Below, piece after piece: positions 32,129 to 37,957 of a stretch of DNA of 37,957 nucleotides. Location of the stretch: the NCBI GenBank assembly GCA_025361185.1, contig JANYAR010000177.1, forward strand, positions 1 to 37,957. The letters are read 5' to 3'. The first letter of the stretch is position 1; every line of letters begins with the position of its first letter. The notes under the pieces are model-generated. The model was given only the letters and a program-made list of their open reading frames with translations, ran no database searches and was not told the DNA's origin. This DNA comes from Alphaproteobacteria bacterium. Its GTDB lineage: Bacteria; Pseudomonadota; Alphaproteobacteria; Micropepsales; Micropepsaceae. The position numbers and the translations under genes are program-made.

Positions 32129-32582
32129 GCAGCACTCATCGCTAGCCGCTGGTCAATAATACTATAATTGCCGCACACGATATACCGGCCGACAGAGGGC
32201 CGAATTGCCGGACCTTTTTCTCAGTTTTCCTAAGGGCCTAGCCGCAGCCAACGGGCCCGAATCATCATGACCCGGTTCGCGCAAATCAATTAAACATTCC
32301 GGATCGCCAGGCAGCAGGGCAGCAAGTCGAATGTCCGCTTTTGGCGCAAAGCGGACATTCCGGCCATCTTCGCCAGGTACGAATTCTTCTCCCAACCGAC
32401 AGTAGCTTGCGCGGCGCTCAGCGCAATCCCTAGGCCCAACATCCCCTTGACGGCGGCATTGCCTACCCCGCGCGAATATGTCTGAATCCGTACAAATCTG
32501 GCTGCCCGGGGCGTCAGAGGAATATACTTTCGTCCGCGGAGGCGTGATTTCGTCGTCGTGCAATTTTTCGGGGGAAAGACCG
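32129..32582. other. intergenic region with palindrome copy 3 and a possible gene fragment
   Basis: This 454-base gap before soxC contains an intact dispersed palindrome (32333-32356). On the minus strand, a frame from about 32441 reads MLGLGIALSAAQATVGWEKN and runs into the palindrome, like a signal-peptide start of a lost gene; support is weak. The 100 bases before soxC are its likely promoter region, without a clear consensus. Confidence 0.4.
32333..32356. repeat. dispersed palindrome, copy 3
   Basis: GTCCGCTTT and AAAGCGGAC pair perfectly around TGGCGC. The pairing extends outward by GAAT/ATTC to 13 bp on each side (32329-32360). Confidence 0.85.
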
Positions 32583-33878
32583 ATGGGTTCGAAACGAACT
32601 AGCCGCAGAGAGCTCCTAAAGAGCGGCGGAGCATTGGCCGGCGGGTTGGCAGCGCTGGGCCCCACAACAGCATCGGCCCAATTATCGCCGTACGGCACAC
32701 CCGTACACGATCAGATGGCCGACATGGCGGCCCACGACGCGCCGATGATCAAGGGCACCAAGGAGTTGGTCGAATACGGCCAGCGCTCCCATTACGTGAC
32801 CTCGATGCGCATGGCGCATCCCATGGGCGGCAGGGCTTCACCCGACGCGTTCGGGAAGACATTCCACATAGCTACGCCGCTGCAGGATTCTGTGGGCGTG
32901 ATCACGCCGTCGTCGCTCCACTATGTGGCGACGACCCGCGGCGCCTTTGTTCCGGACATTGATCCCAAGCAGCACACTTTGATGATTCACGGCTTGGTGG
33001 ATCGACCCCTGACCTTCACCATCGAGGACTTGAAGCGCCTCCCGTCAGTCACCCGCTTGCATTTCATCGAGTGTGCGGGAAACCGGCACAATGGGCGACA
33101 AAAGACGGTGCAGGAATCGCACGGGATGACCAGTTGCGCCGAGTGGACCGGCGTGCTGCTTTCTACACTGCTCAAGGAGTGCGGCCTGAAAAGCAGCGCG
33201 ACATGGTTTGTCGCCGAAGGCGCCGAGGAAGTGAAGGGCGCCTCGAGCATGCCCATCGCCAAAGCGATGGACGACTGCCTCGTCGCCTACGGCATGAACG
33301 GCGAGGCTGTGCGGCCTCAGAACGGTTTTCCGCTGCGTCTGATGGTCCCCGGCTTCGAGGGAATTTTCCACACCAAGTGGCTGCGGCGCATCAAGACCGT
33401 CGACCGGTATTACATGAACTACAACGACTACGGCCATCTCGAAAAGAGTCCGAAAGACGCTGCGCTCGCCTTCCAGATCGGACCCAAGTCGGTCATCACC
33501 AAACCGTCCGGTGGACAACAGCTGCAGGGGCGCGGATTTTACGAGATCAGCGGGCTGGCCTGGTCCGGCGGTGGCGCCATTCGTAGCGTGGAAGTATCCA
33601 CCGATGGCGGGCGCAAGTGGAACCGCGCCGAGATCAAGGAGACGCCACAACGCATGGCGCACACAAGGTTCGGCTATCCGTGGAATTGGGATGGCAACGA
33701 AACCGAGATTCTTTCCCGCTGCACCGACGAGATCGGGCAGCAGCAGCCGACGCGAGAGCAGGTCGCCAAGTACTGGAACGTGCCTTTTGATCGATCCTAC
33801 AGAGTGCCTGGGCTGGACAACAGCGTGATGCCGTGGCGGATCGCCAAGGACGGTAGTGTGACCAATGGGCTCGCTTAG
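32583..33878 (+). CDS. soxC: sulfite/sulfane dehydrogenase molybdopterin subunit
   Basis: Encodes 431 residues from ATG 32583 (GGGGGAAAG upstream). A twin-arginine signal (SRRELLKSGGALAGG, residues 7-21) exports the folded molybdoenzyme. The sulfite-oxidase-type Moco domain has its cysteine ligand C164 in HFIECAGN, with SCAEWTG and VPGFEGIFHTKWLRRI; the C-terminal dimerisation domain follows (about 315-431). SoxC with SoxD oxidises sulfane sulfur bound to SoxYZ, and relatives (SorA) oxidise free sulfite. No soxXAYZB genes are present here. Overlaps the cytochrome gene by 14 bases. Confidence 0.92.
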   Translation: MGSKRTSRRELLKSGGALAGGLAALGPTTASAQLSPYGTPVHDQMADMAAHDAPMIKGTKELVEYGQRSHYVTSMRMAHPMGGRASPDAFGKTFHIATPLQDSVGVITPSSLHYVATTRGAFVPDIDPKQHTLMIHGLVDRPLTFTIEDLKRLPSVTRLHFIECAGNRHNGRQKTVQESHGMTSCAEWTGVLLSTLLKECGLKSSATWFVAEGAEEVKGASSMPIAKAMDDCLVAYGMNGEAVRPQNGFPLRLMVPGFEGIFHTKWLRRIKTVDRYYMNYNDYGHLEKSPKDAALAFQIGPKSVITKPSGGQQLQGRGFYEISGLAWSGGGAIRSVEVSTDGGRKWNRAEIKETPQRMAHTRFGYPWNWDGNETEILSRCTDEIGQQQPTREQVAKYWNVPFDRSYRVPGLDNSVMPWRIAKDGSVTNGLA

Positions 33879-34443
33879 GCTTGTCACGATTGCGCTGCTC
33901 CTGGGGAGCCCTGCGTTCGCGCAGTCTCCCACCTATGGCGTGGGACGCACTCCGACCCCAGAAGAGACCCGCGCCTTGGATATCTCGATCGGTCCTACGG
34001 GAGAGGAACTCCCTCCGGGCCGCGGCACCGCCAAAGAAGGCGCAACGCTCTTTCAGCAGAAGGGTTGCGCCGGCTGTCACGGCAAAGCGGGCATAGGGGC
34101 GATGGCGCCCGCGCTGCAATCGAACAAAGGCCAGGATATTCCCCTCTGGGAACGGGGGAGGGGTACATCCGGATGGATGATACTGCCACTGACCGCGCCG
34201 TTTGCGACGACGGTGTGGGATTATATCCATCGCGGCATGCCTCTCGGGAGGGAGGGGACTCTCACAGCCGATGAGGTCTATTCGCTGACGGCCTACCTGC
34301 TTTTCGTGAACCAGGTGATCCCGGAGGACCAAGTCCTCGACAAACAGAGTCTGCCGAAGGTCAAGATGCCGATGGGCGATGACTACGGCCGGCTGCCAGA
34401 CTGGAAGCACGGGACGCCACGGCTTCAAGGTTACCCCTACTAG
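33865..34443 (+). CDS. soxD: SoxD-like cytochrome c, single heme
   Basis: Encodes 192 residues. Residues 1-19 are a signal peptide. One class I cytochrome c domain follows, with the heme motif C68-A-G-C71-H72 and a likely distal Met (RGMPLG or KMPMGDD). A LDISIGPTGEELPPGRGTA segment ahead of the heme is typical of SoxD. SoxD usually carries two hemes in about 380 residues, so this is a short form. It is the expected electron acceptor of the SoxC-type enzyme encoded just upstream, with a 14-base overlap. The assignment to SoxD rather than SorB rests on that neighbour and the N-terminal segment. Confidence 0.85.
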   Translation: MGSLRLVTIALLLGSPAFAQSPTYGVGRTPTPEETRALDISIGPTGEELPPGRGTAKEGATLFQQKGCAGCHGKAGIGAMAPALQSNKGQDIPLWERGRGTSGWMILPLTAPFATTVWDYIHRGMPLGREGTLTADEVYSLTAYLLFVNQVIPEDQVLDKQSLPKVKMPMGDDYGRLPDWKHGTPRLQGYPY

Positions 34444-34621
34444 CCCATCTTATTCACGACGTTCTCTGTTTCATTTCTCACCAATTGGTGGTGGTGGCAA
34501 AAGGTGTGCACTTTTCCGGCCATCACCATATCCCCCGGACCGCTCCGGCCCTTTTGGATGCCATGTGTGGGACTGGGCAGCTTGTGTCGTTGAATGAGAA
34601 GAACACCTTTTCCGGTGGAAT

Positions 34622-34645
34622 GTCCGCTATTGGCGCAAAGCGGAC
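34622..34645. repeat. dispersed palindrome, copy 4
   Basis: GTCCGCTAT and AAAGCGGAC around TGGCGC, with one mismatch in the left arm. It lies in the 287-base gap after the SoxD-like gene, which holds no supported gene. Confidence 0.75.
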
Positions 34646-34730
34646 GCTCGGGCCGTTTCGCTGGCGCCATCTATCATGACGCTTTCCCCCTTCCGGCCGA
34701 AGGAATAGACTGCGGAAAGGAGCCTTTGCC

Positions 34731-35189
34731 ATGCGATTTGTTGCCTTGGTACCCCTGCTGACCGCCCTGTTGCTGGTCCCTCTGGCCGCAAGCGCGGCGC
34801 CCGGCGACGCGCTGACCATTCCGGCCGCTGTGCAGATACAGCCGGCGGAACTGGCGGCGATGCTGAAGGCCGGCAATGCGCCCCCCATTCTGCAGGTCGG
34901 TTTCAGCCTGCTGTACCAGCAGGCCCATATCCCCGATGCCCAATATGCCGGACCGGGAAACAAGGATGACGGTTTGCTCAACCTGAAGAATCACGTGGAC
35001 GCCCTGCCCCGCGACAAGCTGGTGGTGATCTATTGTGGCTGCTGCCCCTGGGAGAAGTGCCCCAATATCGCAGCGGCCTATAAACAAATGATGGCGATGG
35101 GCTTCACCAAAGTGAAGGTGCTTTATCTCGCCAGCAATTTCGGTGCCGACTGGGTGGACAAAGGTTATCCGGTCACTCGGGGCGGCTGA
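34731..35189 (+). CDS. secreted rhodanese-like protein
   Basis: Encodes 152 residues with a Sec signal peptide (residues 1-22). A single rhodanese domain follows, with the active-site loop at 102-110 reading C-G-C-C-P-W-E-K-C: the first Cys is the catalytic position and three further cysteines (104, 105, 110) crowd the loop. DAQYAGPG and KVKVLYLASNFGADWV are other conserved parts. It would transfer sulfane sulfur or bind persulfide in the periplasm. Its stop overlaps the start of the TlpA-like gene, and soxC-soxD lie upstream, placing it in sulfur oxidation. Confidence 0.88.
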   Translation: MRFVALVPLLTALLLVPLAASAAPGDALTIPAAVQIQPAELAAMLKAGNAPPILQVGFSLLYQQAHIPDAQYAGPGNKDDGLLNLKNHVDALPRDKLVVIYCGCCPWEKCPNIAAAYKQMMAMGFTKVKVLYLASNFGADWVDKGYPVTRGG

Positions 35190-35713
35190 TGTCACGCGTT
35201 GTGGCGGCGATGTTCGCGTTGCTCCTGGGATTGCCGCCAGCGCTAGCGGCCACCGCGCCCATCAAAGCACCCGTCAAGTTGAAGGTGGGAGACGTCGCGC
35301 CGCAATTTGCCCGCGATGATGTTCAGGGCCGCCATTTCGATCTGAGAGCTCAGCGCGGCAAAATCGTGTTGATTGATTTCTGGGCAAGCTGGTGCCCGCC
35401 GTGCATCGTCGAGATTCCCCATCTCGGCCAATTGCAGAAAAAATATGGCGCACGCGGTTTTCAAGCGGTGGGCGTTTCGATGGATGATTCCGCCGATACC
35501 ACCAAAGAGACGATGCAGAAAATCCCTTTCCACTACCCTGTTGTGTTGGGCGATGCGAAGTTTGGCAATCTTTACGGCGGCGTGCTGGGCCTGCCGCTGC
35601 AATTTCTGGTTGGGGCGGACGGAAAAATACTGGCTATCTGGAGCGGCGAGATGCCAACCACCACACTGGACAAAGGGATTGCCGCTGCGCTGAAGACGTT
35701 AGGCCCAGGCTGA
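35189..35713 (+). CDS. TlpA-like periplasmic thioredoxin
   Basis: Encodes 174 residues; its ATG overlaps the rhodanese stop (TGATG), so the two are coupled. Residues 1-20 are a signal peptide. The thioredoxin fold carries W68-C-P-P-C72 in FWASWCPPC, then EIPHLGQLQKKYGARGFQAVGV and the cis-Pro region LPLQFLVGADGK. The WCPPC motif and fold match TlpA/ResA-type oxidoreductases that reduce disulfides or heme apocytochromes. Here it may keep the rhodanese cysteines or cytochrome c thiols reduced, an inference from coupling. The dispersed palindrome follows at 35757. Confidence 0.9.
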   Translation: MSRVVAAMFALLLGLPPALAATAPIKAPVKLKVGDVAPQFARDDVQGRHFDLRAQRGKIVLIDFWASWCPPCIVEIPHLGQLQKKYGARGFQAVGVSMDDSADTTKETMQKIPFHYPVVLGDAKFGNLYGGVLGLPLQFLVGADGKILAIWSGEMPTTTLDKGIAAALKTLGPG

Positions 35714-35756
35714 AGGCGCACGGGGCCGAGTTGCGGATATTGGAGCGGCTGGGAAT

Positions 35757-35780
35757 GTCCGCTTTTGGCGCAAGGCGGAC
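35757..35780. repeat. dispersed palindrome, copy 5
   Basis: GTCCGCTTT around TGGCGC with the right arm CAAGGCGGAC, one mismatch. It lies between the TlpA-like and PD40 genes. Confidence 0.75.
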
Positions 35781-35807
35781 CACATAAAAGAGTTACAAGG
35801 AGAAGCC

Positions 35808-37649
35808 GTGAAAATGATCAACCCTCTCAGCCGACGTTCCAACCTCTTCGGCGGCGGTCTGCTTTTCTCCCTGGCATTGGTGTTGGCCGCGTCGTCCGGT
35901 CGCGCCGCCGAAAGGGTGCTGCTGTATCGCATAGGACCTACCCAGGGCACGATTTATCTGGCGAACGCCGACGGCAGCGGCGAGCATGCGCTGGTCCCGC
36001 CGGGCGCGCTGGACTACGACCCTGCATGGTCGCCCAAGGGAGACTGGATTGTCTTTACCTCCGAGCGCGGAGGCTCCGCCGATCTGTACCGAGTGCATAC
36101 TGATGGCACCGGGCTGGAACGGCTGACCGACAACCGCGCTTATGACGACCAGGCGGCTTTTTCTCCAGACGGCAAACAGATCGTTTTTGTGTCAACCCGC
36201 GCAGCCGGATACGCCAACCTATGGGTCCAGAATCTTGCTACGCAAAAGGCGCGGCTGCTGACGCCGGGCAAAGGTGGCGATTTTCGTCCCTCCTGGTCGC
36301 CGGATGGCAAATGGATTGCTTTTTCCACGGATCGCGACAGTGACCTGCCGAACGCCAAAGGCCGCTGGGAAAGATTGCACGTCACCGGCATCGCGCTAGT
36401 TCATCCCGACGGCACCGGCTTCAAGCGCCTGACCGCGAAGGACGGCAATGCTTGCGGCTCACCCAAATGGACCGCCGACAGCAGATACGTGATCGCCTAT
36501 TGCATGACGGGCCAGGAAACCTGGGACAATCGTGCCGGCCAAGGCGAGGCCGACGACAGCTTGCAGAAGATAGACATCGCCACCGGCACCGCCGCCACCC
36601 TGCCTGCCGGTTCGGGCGTGAAGGCCGCGCCCTTCCCGCTGCCGTCGGGTGAGATAGGCTTCCTACGCCGCGACAAGGCGGAGAAAGGTGTGTTTTACGC
36701 CAGCGGCAAGCGCGGGCCCATGGGCGGAGACATCCGCGTGCCGTCCTGGTCGCCCGACGGGAGGCAGCTTGTCTATTCCCGTGTCCTGTCGCAGCCCCGG
36801 CTCGAAGCGACGCCGACATGGAGCCGCAATCCCAACTTCGAGCTCTTCCTTACCAGCTGGCTTCCGGCGGTTGACGCGCCCCGCAACCGCTTTGCCACGA
36901 CCCAATATTCCGGCAACAAGACGACCCTGTATGTCATGGAGGACGGCAAGCCGAAGCGCGCGATCCTGGAACGTCCCGACCTGATCATTGCGCCGCAATG
37001 GTCGGCGGACGGCAAGAAGATCGTGGTAGGTGTCGGGATATTCTCTTCCTTCCTGGATTTCGCGGTCGGCAACAAGAAGCCGGTTGATCCGGCGAATGGT
37101 GGCGCACAAGTGGCATTGCTGAATGAGGACGGCAGCGATCTGAAGCTGCTGACCTCAGGCCCCAACAATAACGGCTTTCCCTCCTTCGCACCGGATGGCA
37201 AACGTATCGTGTACCGGACTGCGGGACCGGAAGGTGAAGGCCTGCGCCTCCTGAACCTGGCGGATCGCACGGTCGTGAAGCTAACCGAAGCCTGGGACAA
37301 TTTCCCGATCTGGTCGCCGCGTGGCGACCGCATCGCCTTTGTCCGGCGCGATGGCAACGACTTCCAGGTTTTCACCATTCATCCCGATGGAACCGAGCTG
37401 AAGCAGTTGACCCGCACCAAGGGCAATGACGCGCATCTAGCCTGGGCGCCCGATGGCGAGCATCTCTTGTTCACCAGTTCGCGCATGGGGTTCAAGGACG
37501 AAGCCTTGTACATTGGCGCGCCGCAGCCCTATGGCGAGGTTTTCAGCATGCGCCCCGACGGCAGCGGGATCGAGCAATTGACCGATGACCAATGGGAGGA
37601 AGGAGTTCCGGCCTGGTTGCCGCAGATTCCAAAGGGAGCTGGGCGCTGA
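35808..37649 (+). CDS. secreted PD40/TolB-like beta-propeller protein
   Basis: Encodes 613 residues from GTG 35808, which has AAGGAG five bases upstream; ATG 35814 is an alternative. Residues about 1-33 are a signal peptide (SSGRA-A). The rest is a run of at least nine PD40/TolB-type repeats with variants of WSPDGK..IVF, such as AWSPKGDWIVFTSER, SWSPDGKWIAFSTDR, SFAPDGKRIVY and AWAPDGEHLLFTSSR. TolB-like propellers bind partner proteins in the periplasm; this one has no TolB N-terminal domain and no peptidase domain, so its partner is unknown. Its TGA stop is the start of a dispersed palindrome. Confidence 0.85.
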   Translation: MKMINPLSRRSNLFGGGLLFSLALVLAASSGRAAERVLLYRIGPTQGTIYLANADGSGEHALVPPGALDYDPAWSPKGDWIVFTSERGGSADLYRVHTDGTGLERLTDNRAYDDQAAFSPDGKQIVFVSTRAAGYANLWVQNLATQKARLLTPGKGGDFRPSWSPDGKWIAFSTDRDSDLPNAKGRWERLHVTGIALVHPDGTGFKRLTAKDGNACGSPKWTADSRYVIAYCMTGQETWDNRAGQGEADDSLQKIDIATGTAATLPAGSGVKAAPFPLPSGEIGFLRRDKAEKGVFYASGKRGPMGGDIRVPSWSPDGRQLVYSRVLSQPRLEATPTWSRNPNFELFLTSWLPAVDAPRNRFATTQYSGNKTTLYVMEDGKPKRAILERPDLIIAPQWSADGKKIVVGVGIFSSFLDFAVGNKKPVDPANGGAQVALLNEDGSDLKLLTSGPNNNGFPSFAPDGKRIVYRTAGPEGEGLRLLNLADRTVVKLTEAWDNFPIWSPRGDRIAFVRRDGNDFQVFTIHPDGTELKQLTRTKGNDAHLAWAPDGEHLLFTSSRMGFKDEALYIGAPQPYGEVFSMRPDGSGIEQLTDDQWEEGVPAWLPQIPKGAGR

Positions 37650-37650
37650 T

Positions 37651-37674
37651 GTCCGCTTTTGGCGCAAAGCGGAC
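37651..37674. repeat. dispersed palindrome, copy 6
   Basis: GTCCGCTTT and AAAGCGGAC perfect around TGGCGC, starting 2 bases after the stop of the PD40 gene. The 246 bases from here to the tRNA hold nothing else I can name. Confidence 0.85.
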
Positions 37675-37922
37675 ATTCCCGCTGTGACCGCCGCCAGGCC
37701 GTTCGAGTGGAATAGTATTACCCCGCATATAGGAGGACCCGTTGGTCATTGGGGGCGTTCCCCCTCGGATGGCATTGCGCGGATTACGATCCATAACGAG
37801 CCCTACCCCCTCCCGGACCGTGTTTGGTCGCCGCATAGAATGAGTTTGTGGGGTGGATTGTGGGGAAGAGAACACCACAGAACAAATTTTCAACACCGCA
37901 TTAGTCGCTTAGCGTTGACAAA

Positions 37923-37957
37923 TGGTGCCCAGAAGAGGACTCGAACCTCCACGCCTT
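37923..37957 (-). tRNA. 3' end of a tRNA, probably tRNA-Leu (partial)
   Basis: On the minus strand the last 35 bases form the end of a tRNA: T stem GGAGG/CCTCT around loop TTCGAGT, the acceptor 3' strand TCTGGGC, discriminator A and encoded CCA. The 5' acceptor would be GCCCAGA, and the preceding GGCGTG fits a long variable arm, both as in alphaproteobacterial tRNA-Leu. The anticodon is outside the window. Confidence 0.75.

Noticed and set aside
37543..37896. Minus-strand frame of 117 codons near the right end
   Set aside because: It overlaps the end of the PD40 gene and a dispersed palindrome, with no ribosome-binding site; the region looks non-coding.
37915..37920. TTGACA near the right end as a -35 element
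   Set aside because: No -10 element can be placed before the window ends, and the only gene there runs in the opposite direction.
1..37957. CRISPR array, prophage or insertion sequence
   Set aside because: No regularly spaced repeats, integrase, transposase or phage structural genes were seen; the repeats present are dispersed palindromes.

Overview
The window is GC-rich, densely packed chromosomal DNA from an alphaproteobacterium. The order aroA-cmk-rpsA with a divergent FYDLN-acid (TIGR02300-type) gene, the order RNase D-kdsD-lptC-lptA-lptB-rpoN-ptsN, the Hsp20-DUF1150 pair and the fused PabB-PabC are all familiar in that class. The genus cannot be fixed from sequence alone; a soil or freshwater Rhizomicrobium/Micropepsales-like organism is a guess. 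There are no phage genes, intact insertion sequences, CRISPR arrays or plasmid functions.

Layout. 1-4.6 kb: tail of a sugar-phosphate isomerase/epimerase, a small secreted protein, a TauE/SafE permease with a 48-residue companion, an EamA exporter, three tandem secreted cupins and a lysine-rich histone-H1-like peptide. 4.7-9.5 kb: rpsA, cmk, aroA, the FYDLN-acid gene and tRNA-Ala(GGC), whose 3' end is copied as a 26-bp inverted repeat. 9.7-13.9 kb: three small secreted proteins (one an internal duplication), then an SDR, a GMC oxidoreductase and a Tat-signal partner. 13.9-17.1 kb: pabBC, a heat-shock unit (Hsp20-DUF1150) behind a candidate sigma-32 promoter and a ROSE-like RNA thermometer, and a secreted cyclophilin. 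17.1-23.2 kb: one leftward cluster for lipopolysaccharide export and nitrogen/sigma-54 control (rnd, kdsD, lptC, lptA, lptB, rpoN, ptsN), with no hpf gene between rpoN and ptsN. 

23.3-38 kb is more accessory: a TolA/TonB-like protein, an AT-richer orphan, a secreted FGE-like protein, glycerate kinase, an EEP-family hydrolase, cardiolipin synthase, a truncated DUF2214 remnant, a ferritin-like di-iron protein, a fourth secreted cupin, a periplasmic TonB-C protein, and a sulfur module (SoxC molybdoenzyme, short single-heme SoxD-like cytochrome, secreted rhodanese, TlpA-like thioredoxin) followed by a PD40 beta-propeller. Six copies of a 24-bp palindrome occur only in this right-hand part. The window ends inside a leftward tRNA, probably tRNA-Leu.

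The clearest regulatory unit is the Hsp20 leader: the predicted transcript begins at two adjacent hairpins, the second burying the ribosome-binding site. The clearest metabolic unit is the orphan soxC-soxD-rhodanese-TlpA group, which could oxidise sulfite or sulfane sulfur in the periplasm without the rest of the Sox system. The most distinctive protein family is the set of four secreted single-domain cupins.
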